Origin: Cantharellus purpuraceus
Lineage: Eukaryota; Basidiomycota; Agaricomycetes; Cantharellales; Hydnaceae
Direction of reading: 5' to 3'
NCBI GenBank assembly: GCA_025174535.1
Contig: JALBUN010000048.1
Coordinates: 1,736,001-1,800,000 of the forward strand
Length of the DNA stretch: 64,000 nt
Both the position numbers and the translations under genes were made by a program. Every line of letters begins with the position of its first letter. Position 1 is the stretch's first letter. Of this stretch, positions 23,601 through 34,859 are shown one piece after another. The notes beneath the pieces were generated by a model. It saw nothing but the letters and a program-made list of their open reading frames with translations. It had not been told where the DNA came from and did not search any database.

Positions 23601-23972
23601 GAATCAATGATATTTGGATGTTCCCTCAAGAGAGTTGCCACCACTAAATGGGGAAAAAACAGTTATTTTTGAGAATTATGCCAAAATATCACAATATGTT
23701 TTAATCTAGTATATTGTGTAAAATTTGAGAATCACATTGAAATATGAAAATAAGTTTTAATCTAAGTGTATTGTGTAAAATTTAAGGAAAATAGGTTGTA
23801 TATACGTATTTGTTGTATTTCTGAACAAGCGTCCTAGTCAAATGGACTGGATACAAAGGCACCGATGAAGAGTCCTCATGGATCTCCGCGTCTGAACTCA
23901 ATCATGCATCCAAATCCATCTCTGATTTTCACTCCACTTATCCAGACAAACCTGGCCCTCTTATGAATCTTT
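20653..23972 (+). pseudogene. Family C gag-pol remnant, copy 1
   Basis: Gag (KVPAPSIDTIPEV ... ALDYFEPAL ... QQLALKVQW) with zinc knuckle CLFCRKPGHQAKDC, then protease (ALIDSSSTHCF) in the same frame, so gag and pol were one ORF. RT runs from [10 protein letters not shown] to [15 protein letters not shown] and jumps to the integrase C-terminus (SRSFTLCLPDHFQAVHPVFHIS) and a chromodomain split by a MITE. In-frame stops at 20659, 21142, 21376, 22029, 22504, 22748 and 23060 are all TGA. Codon 3 is already TGA where copy 2 has CGA. Confidence 0.88.
23271..23833. mobile_element. MITE copy A in the pol chromodomain
   Basis: 563 bp, very AT-rich, no coding capacity. Terminal inverted repeats GATGCTTGTTCGGAA and (right end, reversed) GACGCTTGTTCAGAA. 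The 3-bp target duplication CTA is at 23268-23270 and 23834-23836. The empty site is visible in copy 2 (CAGTACTTAGTCAAATGG). It contains a perfect 14-bp hairpin at 23303-23333 with loop GAG. Three-base duplications suit PIF/Harbinger-type elements, but no transposase is present to prove it. Confidence 0.85.
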
Positions 23973-24077
23973 AAGTTCCATTACTGATGCTAATTCTATT
24001 ATTTTGCATCATCATTTTATTACAAGTCACAAAAGGAATTACAAGTCTACCCAACCTCCAAAAGAATCTCACTCTGC

Positions 24078-25483
24078 TGTTGGTTCGCTTATGGAATAGA
24101 TCCTATAAGCCTGCGTGCAACGGTCCTAGCAAACAGATGGTGTGTAACGCAGTTGTTCAGCACTCCAAAGATCAATCAGGTTGAGGGGTAGAGGTAGCAC
24201 TTAGTAACAGGGAAGTGAAATAGTGCTCTGTGGTTGGATGAGGATGGGAGCAAAAGGTCGGTCCCGATGGCTGATTGTGCTCTGTGACTGGATGACAATG
24301 GAGAGCCTGGTTGGGAGGTATGCAACAGCTGGTTTCAGGAGAAGCAACCTCTCGGTGGCGGAGGGAAATCTGATCATTGAACCAAGGTGCTTTGCCTCAG
24401 TGTAGAGATGATGGATTGTGATATAGAGCATAGAGCATAGACTTATAGAGTGTGGACTTTGACTTCAGAGCATTGGCTGAAAACTTGTTGATTGATTCCA
24501 AAGGCAAAAACTAGCACCCTTTTATATACAAATCCCCAGGGCACAATGACACAATATGAGGAGCAAATGATGCAATATGATGCAAGATATGCTGATCAAG
24601 CCTGATGAAGCATGTGAAGTTGAACTACTAATGGGGAAATCATGGAGAAATGAAGTGACAGATAGGGGTAATCTTTGTAAGAATAGGGGGTGATGAGTAA
24701 TAAAAGAACCAAAAATAGAACAAGGATGAGTAAGTTGTGTATGAATGAATTAAAAGATGAAACAGGGGTGAGTCATATAAAAGAACAATAGAAATGTCCA
24801 CCAATACCATCTTCCCTACAGCTCCGAAGGTAAATTGACCCTGAGTCACATGAGGACTTCAGTCAGCATCCACAACAAATACTCCTTATTGTCTTAGTGA
24901 TATGTCTCCATATGGTATCCTGTTCCAAGGGTATGCGGTCCCTTTGCCTGACACGATGTGAGTCAGATTGAAGTGGGAGGATAGGTCAGCGATGGCGACT
25001 GAAATTCTACCTCACGTTCGACTCTTCTATCCATGTTACGATATAGAGGTGAAATGCCAAGGAATGTATATGGTGCAACGGAATCATGAAAGAATATAGG
25101 ATCGCCAATGGCATAGGAGAGACATGGTGGGGATCTTGGACATTGAAAGAGTTTGGGAAGTATTTTGACACGTGGAGGTGCCTGTGGAGCTTGGCATATT
25201 TTTGATAGTCCTCTGTGTCCAGAGACCAGTGTGACGTATTAGAAGAGATGTTGGAGAGAGGAATAGGATTGGAAGCCATATGAATGATGATGAAAGGATT
25301 GGTGTGAATAGAAGGCTGATAATGATCGATGGCAATGAAACACGAGTGACAATCGATGGCTAGAATTAGAGACTGAGGTGGAGAGGGAGTTGCAGCGCTA
25401 TTTAAAAGTTGGTATGAAAAGACGCTGGTGGAGTTGGACTGTCAGAGTGGTTCAATATATGTCCTCAATGTCCTGGCTCGTCA
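24078..25483 (-). repeat. Solo LTR-B inside family C copy 1
   Basis: 1,406 bp, the reverse complement of the copy at 7359-8773, with many C-to-T differences. Flanked by CTGC (24074-24077) and CCGC (25484-25487): a 4-bp duplication in which one copy has lost a CpG. The TATATAAAAGG box is at 24521-24531 on the - strand. Confidence 0.8.
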
Positions 25484-25542
25484 CCGCCCCATTTTTTCTC
25501 TGCTCCAAAATATTACAATCAAAATCATTTTCATTTTTTAAG

Positions 25543-27258
25543 TTATACATTGAGTTTCCTTTTTCCCTTCCCCTTGTCTACCTCAGGCTCCGTCTCTGAC
25601 TCATCATCACTCTCCACATCTGACACCCAATCTTTCTCATCCCCCATGTCCGAATCCTCATCCAAGGGGGCCATGAACTTCCGCAGACGATGCAACTCAG
25701 CAGTCTGCTGACCCACCAGAACCTCCTTCCATTTCATTGTCTTCACTAACTCCACTAACAACCCCTCTGTCCACCGTAGGTGCTCTGACTGCAGGTTAAC
25801 CAGTTGGATAAGCTGGCCCATGGTACTGTTGGGTGCAGAGACGCGCCCCATACCTGCGCCGGTCGGTGCTCCTTCCGATCTGACACTGCTACCCCCAGCT
25901 GCCACAGCACCCATCTCTGTCCGCTGCTTTTTGGTCAGACAACCTTCTGGTCCTTTCTCCGCCCCTCCTTGTACCACTAGTCAGGGCTTGATGCTCCAAC
26001 TTTGGGGATCAAACTTGCCATCAATCCTACACCCTCCTTTCCAACCCTGACAACGATTGCAGGACCAAAGGCGGTGAGTTGGACCAGTGGGCCATACACA
26101 CTCCATGCCCATGTCACGACACAAGTCGCAAATCATGCTGGGCCTGCTGAATGGCTCCGTCAGAGCCAGAGCCTTGGGTGGTCTGCTCCTTCTCGACACG
26201 GCCTCCAAGTGCTCCCTCTCCTCCTCCTTGTCCTGCTGTTCTGCCGCCGCCTTCTCCATCTCATGCTTGCAAGGCTGGATCACTGACCTAGCGACACACA
26301 GCTCCTTCTTATAAGTCGCCAATATGTGACTCTCCACCTTGCACCATATGACCCTCCAATCCGCCTCCCACTTCTCCGTATCAGCACTCGGGTGTGCCTT
26401 CAATGAAAAAACCATGACCTCGAGATTTTTCTTGGTGGTAGCAGCATATAGCTCCACCCTTTTGCAAGCTTCAACTGCGGCTACCCAAGCCATCTCCTCG
26501 TAGCAGTTCAAGGTCGGATCTGGCTCCATATCCATCCTGACATCCACACCCGCCTTGGGCTCTGCATTTGCATCAAGCTCCATGTTGGCATTGGGATCCA
26601 CCTCCACTTCTTCCCTCTCCACCTCCGCTGCGTCATCTCCTTCAGCTGCACCCACTGCAAATAACGGCTGTGGCTGCAGACATAACAGTGAGCCTACTGG
26701 AGGGACAGTTGTCAGACAGGTCGACTCCATCCATGTGATCGAGACAATGGCAACCTCGGGGGTTCCTGCCCATATTGGCACACTCGGACTCCCTGGGTGA
26801 CTAGTTGCCCCTGCCCCGGTCACCTCCTCCTCTACCTCCATGGTGGCTTCTAGCTCATGTGCCTGCTCTTCCACTTCCTTCAGCCTTGCAGCCTCCATTG
26901 TGGCCGCAAGCTCCTTGACCCTGCATGCTCACTCAGCCTTTGCTTCTTCCTCCTTCCATCTCCATTCTGCCTCAGCCTCCTCCTTCTGTCTGCGTTCCAC
27001 CTCCTCCTCCTCCTTCTGTCTCCGTTCCACCTCAGCCTCCTCCTTCTGTCTGCGTTCTGCCTCCTCCTCCTCCTTCCATCTCCATTCTGCCTCCTCCTCT
27101 TCCTTCTGTCTCCATTCTGCCTCCTCCTCCTCCTCCTTCCATCTCTGTTCTGCCTCCTCCTCCTCCTTCTGTCTCCGCTCCTCTTCTTCTTCCTTCCATT
27201 GGGCCAGGAGCAACTGCTCAAGCTCGGCCACACTCATGCTTGCCAAAGGGTTTGACAT
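25543..27258 (-). pseudogene. Family C antisense gene (aORF), longest copy
   Basis: Runs opposite to gag-pol, between the pol stop and the 3' LTR. One continuous frame of about 571 codons broken only by TGA at 26929 and at about 25978, both at probable former CGA. Order: MSNPLASMSVAELEQLLLAQ, about 90 residues of EEEEAEWRWK-type repeats, a KELAATMEAARLKEVEEQ coiled coil, a Pro/Gly/acidic linker, a helical region (EEMAWVAAVEACKRVELYAA ... EADWRVIWCKVESH), a cysteine cluster CDLCRDMGMEC...CNRCQGWKGGC (C-x2-C-x5-C plus C-x2-C-x6-C), a leucine-rich helix and an acidic tail with DDESETEPEVDKGKGKRK. A TATATAAAAGG motif lies about 35 bp upstream. The function is unknown; the cluster and charge suggest a nuclear nucleic-acid-associated protein (inference). 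Confidence 0.8.
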
Positions 27259-27398
27259 CATTGAGGATAAGACCTCAATATGCCCCTCCTTTTATATGTC
27301 TCCAGACCCCCAGTATAACTCTGACTGCACCCAACCGTCTCACCTATTCAATCCACGGACATGAGGCCTCAGGGGCTCGGCCTTAAATGGAGAGATAC

Positions 27399-28481
27399 TG
27401 TTATGACTATATTCATTAATGCCCAGATCCCTGTCTGATCCACTCAGATCCCCACACACATGAAATCTATACTCCATTTGGAAACCATCATGTCTCCATT
27501 TATCTGTCCGATTGTCACTGCTGAATCTTGCCCATCCATCTCCAGTTCTGATTGATGCATTAGCATCACCATAGGAACCCAGACATCTGTCCCCATCGGA
27601 CTTGGACATACTCATGTAAGACCATCGGCCTCAGAGACCCATCACTGGAGTAATTATTATTAGATTTCAAATATGTATTTAAGTTGCCTGACTGGGGACT
27701 TCATTCCCCAGTTTGAATATCGAATCACGCCTAGTTCCTAAGTCCGATCCTAACTATCTAAGATGCTTGTTTGGAATCATGTCAGTATACAATATTCTGA
27801 TGTATATGAGATATACATCAGAATTTCAATGATACATAAAGCCAGGGAGTTACAATTTGGATATCTTAAAAGATTTCAGATGTGTGAAATTTTTATAAAT
27901 ATAAACATATATTCTATATTTTAATAAACTTTGAAAGATAAGATATTTGGTTGAGATGAACATAACTGTTTATATGAATATAATAGGAATGTATGTATTA
28001 ATATAATTGATATTATATAGTATTTAGATATACAAATACCAGGTGGGGATTAAAGATAGTTCAAATTATGTTACAAGTATTGTATAAGAAAGAATCAATG
28101 ATATTTGGATGTTCCCTCAAGAGAGCTGCCACCACTAAATGGGGAAAAAAAGAATTATTTTTGAGAATTATACCAAAATATCAAAATATGTTTTAATCTA
28201 GTATATTGTGTAAAATTTGAGAATCATGTTGAAATATGAAAATAAGTTTGAATTGAAGTGTATTGTGTAAAATTTGAGGAAAATAGGTTGTATATACGTA
28301 TTTGTTGTATTTCTGAACAAGCATCTAAGTCATACTCCATCTCTGAAATCTCGGACACCAGTATTAGTGAGGGCACAGCACATAAGCTGAAGCCAAGTCT
28401 GTTCCAACCTCCATGATGCACCCCGATTCACGCTCTGACTCTGACCCAATCTCCGACCCCCAATTGGACCTAGTGTGTAAC
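27399..28481 (+). repeat. LTR-C, 3' LTR of copy 1, split by a MITE
   Basis: The pieces 27399-27761 and 28326/28329-28481 rejoin into a normal LTR-C (the 5' LTR of copy 1 shows the empty site AACTATCTAAGTCATACTCC). A purine tract (AAATGGAGAGATAC) precedes it. Confidence 0.87.
27762..28325. mobile_element. MITE copy B in the 3' LTR
   Basis: 564 bp, same orientation as copy A and nearly identical. Ends GATGCTTGTTTGGAA and (reversed) GATGCTTGTTCAGAA. Target duplication TAA at 27759-27761 and 28326-28328. The internal 14-bp hairpin (27794-27824) is conserved without change. Confidence 0.87.
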
Positions 28482-28486
28482 ACATG

Positions 28487-28758
28487 ACTTAAATACATAT
28501 TTGAAATCTAATAATAATTACTCTGGTGATGGGTCTCCAAGGCTGACAGCCTTATGTGAATATGTCCAAGTCCAACAGGGATGGATGTCTGGTTCCTATG
28601 GTGATGCTGATGCATCAGTGGAACTGGGGACAGATGGGCAGAGTTGTGATGATGATCAGATGGACTATGGGAGATGTACAGTGTCCAAATGGAGTATAGA
28701 TTTCATATGTGGGGATCTGAGGGATCAGACAGGGATGTTAATGAATATAATCATAACA
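28487..28758 (-). repeat. Truncated inverted LTR-C
   Basis: Reverse complement of the 5' half of LTR-C, ending ATAATCATAACA. It faces the 3' LTR of copy 1, giving a partial LTR-LTR inverted repeat. No target duplication. Confidence 0.75.
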
Positions 28759-28933
28759 CTGCATGTGGACCCACATGTATACTTGGGTCCACTGATTATA
28801 TAATAACTATATATATATGCACCCCATGGGCACATATACTACCAAGAGAACAGCATTCCATAAGGGAATGCTGTATATACAAATACATATATAATATATT
28901 AGTCTACAGTAAGTAAGTACCTAGGGTACTTAC
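28759..28933. repeat. Cluster of three short inverted repeats
   Basis: GTGGACCC...GGGTCCAC (28765-28792), AGCATTCC...GGAATGCT (28852-28872) and the imperfect palindrome AAGTACCTAGGGTACTT (28915-28931) follow one another within 170 bp. The last recurs at 33070-33086. No coding capacity. Confidence 0.55.
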
Positions 28934-28977
28934 AATCACCTCACCAAGCAATCCATTTTCATTCCTACAGTTGACAC

Positions 28978-29942
28978 CATTACTGCTTGCAGGGTTATTT
29001 GTGCTCCATGTCTTCTCCAAGCATGTGGTTCCATCACACATCACCTCCAACTGTGGTACAGAGTTTGTATTCTCCTTTTTCCAAACCCTTGGAAAGGCCT
29101 TCAATATTAGACTCCATTTCACCTCTGGATACCACCTGGAAGCTGATGGACAAACCAAATGAATGGATCAGACTCTGGAACAGTACCTCCAAGTCTATTG
29201 CAACTATCAACAGGACAACTGGTCTGACTTACTCCCACTCACAGAATTCACATATAATAATGCCCTGAATGCCACTACTGGCTTATTTCCATTCTTTGCC
29301 AATAAGAGTTATCACCCTAACATCTCCATACATCCTGAACAAGACCTTGCTTCTTCAAGAGCTCAAGACTTCACTGTGGACCTCCATGAACTCCATCAGC
29401 ATCTCCAAAAGCCCATCTCCAATGCCCAACATCATTACTCCACTTCCACTGACCATCATCAATCTCCAGCCCTGGACTTCAAGGTTGGAGACAAGGTTTT
29501 CATCAAATCTGACAATATCCAAACCATGAGACCTTCCAAGTAACTGTCAGAGAAATACCTTGGTCCTTTCAAAATCATCACTCAAACAGGCTCTAACTCC
29601 TTCACTCTCCATCTCCAAGAAAGCATGCATTCCATTCACCCTGTCTTCCATGTCTCCATGCTCAAACCTTCAACTCCAGATTTATTTTCCAGTTGAGAAT
29701 CAACTCCAGTCCCTCCTGTTGTTATTGATGGAGAACCAGAGTCTGAAATCTTGGAGATTCTGGACTCCAAGATAAACAAGAGATGCAATTGTACACTGCA
29801 ATACCTTGTCTGGTGGGCAGGATAAAAAGGACAGACAAAGAAACTTCATGGCTACCAGCCTTGGAGCTAGGAAATGTGATGGAGATCATCTCCAATTTTC
29901 ATACAGTATATCCTCATAACCCAGGTCCTTTATCATCTTAAT
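28978..29942 (+). pseudogene. Second Gypsy family: integrase core to chromodomain
   Basis: Starts inside the integrase core (LFVLHVFSKH, PSHITSNCGTEF, LHFTSGYHLEADGQT) and continues through QTLEQYLQVYCNYQQDNW, the C-terminal domain (SEKYLGPFKII, HPVFHVSMLKPS) and a chromodomain start (SEILEILDSKI...CTLQYLVWWAG). Stops at 29161, 29542, about 29696 and about 29823 break it. About 60-70% like family C by eye, so a sister family. It is poor in CpG. Confidence 0.75.
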
Positions 29943-30072
29943 TTTTCATTCCAGTTCCAAGAAAATCACTCAGTCATTTGTCAATCCTGATTACACTACA
30001 CCACCTCTAATTCCTGTCAAGAATTCATTCAAGTAATATTACAATCTATTGGAGCAAGAAGGGGGAGTTTTA

Positions 30073-30687
30073 TGATAAGGAAAAGTTGTGAAAAGTTTGG
30101 GGATTTTTTGATTAAGGGATGAGGAGGAGGTGATTTTCGATTTTATTTTGTGAGCCATCCTTTCATTCTACGGGGGTGGCTATTACTCAAAAAGGGAGGT
30201 ATTATGATGATTTTCATTCGTCATAAACCTCAAGTCAAACGGGTAAAAACTCCTTTCTCTATAAAAAGTTTTTCCCATGACATCACATATTATCAGTATC
30301 CACATCATTTCTTTTATCATATGTTTCAATCTTACTAAAAGGCTTTTTTATCATGTGATTATCAAATTGTATATTAACTACAACTGTGTACGAGTATCAA
30401 TAAGGAGATTCACTATTCTTAATCCCTTCCAAGCTGCAAACAAACAGCTTGTGTCAACTTTCTGTTGTTCCTGGAATAACTCCTAAACGACCTATTCAAT
30501 TTGAAATCCTTTGCATATCCCATTAGGATATTGCATCAACTATTTCTATCTCAAATTACGAATGATTTGGATTATTACATCCATTTCTATTAAGCAAACA
30601 CTTTTTCAAAGTGTTGCTATTCCCATTTCTGCTCAAATATTTTGCAGAAGTCCCAGTTCTTAACCGAATATTTTGATATTTGGTAAC
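30073..30687 (+). repeat. Probable 3' LTR of the second Gypsy family (LTR-D)
   Basis: Follows a polypurine tract AAGAAGGGGGAG just after the pol remnant. Ends proposed as TGATAAGG...TTGGTAACA. A related but diverged stretch lies at 34860-35260 (shared TTCTGGAATAACTCC and TTTTGCATA blocks). Boundaries are approximate. Confidence 0.45.
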
Positions 30688-30790
30688 ATCACTATACTAA
30701 ACAACAGCTTTCCATCGACCCCGCATATATCTGCATCCTTGCAGTAATTGCTTCCCTATTCAAAATCTACTTCGCCACCATCCGTCACCT

Positions 30791-31051
30791 TCATTCCACA
30801 TTCATACACAACAACCCCTCCACATCTTTATCTAACAATTCCCCAACACTTCCTTCATCCCCTGACTCTCCATCCACTATCTCTTCCTTCTCTGAAATCT
30901 CCAGCTTCAGCTCCATCTCCATGATCAACTGATCTATCACCCCTAGCACCCACACCCTCTCATTGTCTGACCCATCATAGTTCTCTGAAGTATCCCAAGA
31001 ACCCATGGTCTGACTCATGCTTGGCACCCAGAGCTTCCAACTCCAATGCAT
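30791..31051 (-). pseudogene. Acidic antisense frame beside the second Gypsy family
   Basis: A short - strand frame (VIDQLIMEMELKLEISEKEE, then DGESGDEGSVGELLDKDVEG) with the same leucine-helix-then-acidic-tail pattern as the end of the family C antisense gene. The weak similarity is by eye only. It lies to the right of the proposed LTR-D, which does not fit the family C layout. Confidence 0.3.
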
Positions 31052-31326
31052 CTAACTCCTTCTGGAGCAGACCCCATCTCTGTTCCATCATGTACACACA
31101 GAACATCCCAGTGAACTCACTGAAGTGGGCCTCAATGCTCTGGAGAGCCACATTAGTTCTTCATGTGCTTGGAGACCTCAATCAGTCATCAAGCTACCAC
31201 CACTGTGTTTATGCTGACATCCTGGATGGCCTCCACCAACTCCTTTGGGAATGGGGTCACTAGTGGGTCCAACAGAAGCAGTCCTCATCTGTCAATGCTT
31301 GGGAGACGTTTCCATGGTGCTGGTAC

Positions 31327-31616
31327 TGTTGAAATCTAGACAGGTAATCTCAGTGTGCATATTAAACACAACTTTAGTATTTGTAGATACCTAGACAGGT
31401 AATCTACAGTCAAAGATAAGTGTGCATTATGATTGGAAAACATATCATAAGGTCCTCACCTCAGTGTGCATATTAAACACAACTGAGGGAGGGCAACAGC
31501 TGTGACCAGCTTATATAAGGGCACAGCTGTGGAAATGGATTATACCAAACATAATAATAAAGTGATTAGCATTGATGGGTTACCATGTGGATTGGCTTAG
31601 GATCCACATTCCAACA
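31327..31616 (-). repeat. 3' LTR of a third Copia element
   Basis: 290 bp, TGTTGAAATC...ATTCCAACA on the + strand, with ends that are inverted repeats of each other. A polypurine tract (GTGAGGGGGAG read on -) adjoins it, then a Copia pol remnant in the same orientation. An internal near-duplication contains CCTAGACAGGTAATCT. Confidence 0.65.
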
Positions 31617-33045
31617 CTCCCCCTCACTGGGATGCTGGTATGCAGAACAGTGTTAAGAGAAGTGTATTCAGTTGGTTGAGTGCAGGCCTAGCATTCAGGT
31701 GAATTTCTCATGTTTTGCATGAGGCAAAGCCTTTGTCATAATGTCTGCTGGCATCTCAGAGGTAGGAATATAGTGGAAGGAGATGTCTTTATTCTCCATG
31801 GGTTCATGTGTATAGTGGAATTGGACATCTATATGTCTGGAGCAAGCATGAAATGTGGTGTCTTTTGTGAGGTGATGGAACCTGAATTGTCACTGTACAT
31901 AGTTGATGTAGTTTGTTTGTGACCTAGAAGCTCAAGTAAGTGACATAACCATATTGCTTCCTTTGTTGCATGACAACTGGAAACGTACTCCACCTCACAT
32001 GTCAATGTTGTGACAATGGGTTGTCATTTTGAGTGCCAAGATATTGATCCACATACCAAGGTGAAGGCATAGCCAGAAGTGGAGTGGCAGCTGTCAATAC
32101 AGCTGGCATAGTCAGAATCTGTGTAACCAGTGAGAATTGGTGCTTTCTTTCCTCCAAGGACAAGTATGTGATTTCATGTTTGCTTTAAGTAGTGAAGGAC
32201 ATGTTGTAGTGCCATCCAGTGTGCCCAGCCAGGGTTGGAGTTGTATTGACTGAGTTTATTCATAGCAAAAGCAATATCAGGTCGAGTTTCCAACAATGCA
32301 TACATCAAGGACTCCATGCTCGCAAGATATGGTATGTTTTTCATCTCCTCCTCTCTTTTTCAGATGTGGGTGACATTTTCTTAGATAGGATTATGTTGGA
32401 ATCAAGAGGAATTGAAACACCATAGCTGTCTTGCATGTAGAAGCACTGGAGGATTGTATCAATGAAAGCTCCTTGAGAAAGAACAATTGTCTTTGCAGCA
32501 CAATTGTATGTTACTGCCATGCCAAGGAACCAGTGGATGTCCCCCATATCAACTACATCAATTATTTTCCTGAGGCTGTCATGCATCTGTTTCATGGTTT
32601 TACTGTGACTAGTTGCAACCACCATGTCATTGACGTGGATTGTGACCATAGCCTCACCTGAGTGATTGCATTTTACGAAGACACTGTGGTTGATGCACTT
32701 GTGAACTCCACCTTTTGCATTTCCTTGCACAGTCCCCATACCAGCATCGCCCAGCCTGCCTCAAACCATAGAGAGATTTATGCAGCTTGCATACCCAGCT
32801 TTCCTTACCCTTTTCTTTGTGCCCATCTGGTTGCTCCATGTAGATTTCCTTGGTGAGATTTCTATGAAGAAAAGCTGTTTTGACATCAAACTGATGTATT
32901 TCTGAGTCAAGTGATGCTGCGAGTCCAAGGACGGTGTGAATGGACTCTAACCTGGCCACAGGAGCAAATGTGTCTGTATAGTCTACTCCTTCAATTTGGG
33001 AATACCTTTTTGCTACTCTGTGTACCTTCCACCTTGAGACCATGT
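31617..33045 (-). pseudogene. Third Copia: reverse transcriptase and RNase H remnant
   Basis: Read on the - strand: RWKVHRVAKRYSQIEGVDY, TFAPVARLESI, FDVKTAFLHRNL, YMEQPDGH, LHKSLYGLRQAGRCWY, then VNDMVVATSH (the YVDD box changed to HVND), MGDIHWFLGM, SMESLMYALLETRPDIAFA, DSDYASCIDSCHSTSGYA and ALPHAKHEKF. Several stops and frameshifts. Truncated at 33045, with gag, protease and integrase missing. Confidence 0.8.
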
Positions 33046-33069
33046 TATTCTCATCCCCTATACTACACT

Positions 33070-33089
33070 AAGTACCTAGGGTACTTACA
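33070..33089. repeat. Second copy of the CCTAGGG palindrome
   Basis: AAGTACCTAGGGTACTT, identical to 28915-28931 with a few matching flanking bases. The two sites bracket the sister-Gypsy/Copia block of about 4.1 kb. Confidence 0.5.
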
Positions 33090-33090
33090 T

Positions 33091-33470
33091 GTCAGGACTA
33101 TTGACAGACAATCTCACTCTGTAGAATACATAGTCACATGAGGCTGATGGAATATGTGAGAAAGGGGTGGAAGTTTCCTACCCAATGAGCTGCTTGGATT
33201 TGCTCTGACTCATTGCATGACTCATAGCAGGAGTCACAGTATGAATCATCACAGGAGTCATTGCATGAGTCACTGTTAGTCAAATAGCTTGGGAAATACC
33301 CTGTTTCCAGGGCTGATCTGCACAGTTTTGGTAGGCACAGCTTTGATTGAACCCTCCACCAAAAATGAAGTCAGGAGATGCTGTGGTTGCCAAGATATTG
33401 AGCAATTACTGGCAGTAGTGACCAGATTGGATCAGAGATTGAAATGAGTCATGTGATCAAAAGTGCATCA
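33091..33470 (-). repeat. LTR-A fragment
   Basis: Reverse-oriented pieces of LTR-A: GACTATTGACAGACAATCTC (compare 12550-12570), a short GACTCATG minisatellite and the GAAATGAGTCATGTGATC block (compare 11888-11910). Truncated on both sides, with internal loss. Confidence 0.6.
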
Positions 33471-33665
33471 GGTGATAATCAGATGACTCCTGTGAAGTCT
33501 CTCTTGCTTGTGCATGTTGTGGGCAAAGCAAAATATATTGATGCTGTTGCTGCCACTCTTTTTGCTTGGCTGGACAAAAAGCCTGGGCCATGCTCAAGCC
33601 ATCAGGATTGCGAGATGAAGGGCAGGATGCCCAGGAGGTTGAGCAGTGGGAATGGCCCAATGGAG

Positions 33666-34760
33666 TCACATGGACAGGTTGAGGATACATGAGCAGGAGG
33701 ATTTGATATATAATTTGTAAGCATTGCTGCACCAGTGACCCAGCATCTGAATCTCATACTCTGTAAAACCCACTTCCACTGCTGCAGTGGCCACCCCCTG
33801 CCAGAATGAGTGGCCAGAGAATTTGGATGCATCAAAGCCAGTGAAAGTCAGCAGGCTTCTGAGGCTGTAGACAAATTCTGCATATTGGAGTGGAGAGCCA
33901 TCAACATTGCAGAACAGTGGTGTGCTTGGGGTTCTGGGGTCTAGTGTGAAGAGAAACTGGAGCACTTTGACTGCACAGGTGGAGGCTTCCACTGTGGCAA
34001 TGTGAGTGGTGACACCCCTCCTGAAGGGATCTGTCTTTGAGGTGAGGAAAGTGATGCTGAGGCTGGAGGGATTGTCAATAGATGGGAAGAATGATACTGA
34101 TCGCCATGTGAGGTGGTCAGATGGATCAAAGGTTTTGTGCTTTTCCCCTTTAACTGTGAATTCTCCAGAGCATAGGAATCCTGTGAATGTCAGCTTGACT
34201 GCTGCATCAAGGTTAGCATGCTGGAGGGAAGTGTTTGGGGTTGGAATGGTGATGAGACACTGGAGGATACTGAGTGTGATGGGCATGGTGGGCCAGTGGT
34301 CCCTGTCCCCAAAATATCACTTAATGCCCCTAATGAATTGCTGTACCACTGGCAACTCAACTGCTTTGAAGGGTAAGTTGGAGTCAACATGCAGTGACTT
34401 GACATGCCCAAGATAGGCTTTGATTGTCATCATGATTATTTTGTGGGAGTAGCCCAGGTGCACAACCCACTCCAGCACCACAGATTTGTTTTCAGGGAGG
34501 AAAGATCTGTTGCTATTGAGCAGGTGGGGGTGAAGGACTGTTGACCTGTGCTGTAAGTCCTGCGGGTGGAGGTGGCAAGGCTTAACCACAAGAAGGCAAT
34601 GGGAGGTGTAAGGTGGGCATGTATTTGATACCAGCAAGTGGGGGGAAGGTCTTGCAGCTCTGGAAGGGGCAATGTTAAAGAGGCAGTTGAATTCAAAGTG
34701 AGAAGCAGTGTCTGTTGATTATGGGAGAAAGAGGTTAGGAGAGAGGGGGAACAGGAGCAC
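33666..34760 (-). pseudogene. DIRS-like tyrosine recombinase
   Basis: N-terminal SAM-like part (FLWLSLATSTRRTYSTGQQS), then the catalytic domain: TGFLCSGEFT where Arg is expected (GFLRSGEFT), SKTDPFRRGVTTHI, SGHSFWQGVATAAVEVG where HSFRRGAATAA is usual, LGHWCSNAYKLYI with the nucleophilic Tyr retained. Both catalytic Arg positions are changed to Cys and Trp, as CGN-to-TGN deamination would give. Frame breaks near 34.3 and 34.45 kb. Confidence 0.78.
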
Positions 34761-34859
34761 ATAGGAGGCTCAGGAGGTTGAGGGGGAGGTAGGAAAGCGA
34801 GGGGAAATGGTTAGGAGGGAAGAGGAGAAGCCCCTGTAAGCTCCACACCCATCAGATCA

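Larger units (their letters stand above)
20137..28481 (+). mobile_element. Gypsy chromovirus family C, copy 1 (decayed)
   Basis: 5' LTR 20137-20620, gag-pol remnant 20653-23972, antisense gene 25543-27258 and 3' LTR 27399-28481. Compared with copy 2 it has lost about 2 kb of pol (end of RT, RNase H and most of integrase; junction near 23062) and gained two MITEs (23271-23833, 27762-28325) and a solo LTR-B (24078-25483). Flanking pentamers CAAAC and CATGA do not match, so the ends may be recombinant. A truncated inverted LTR-C follows directly. Confidence 0.88.
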
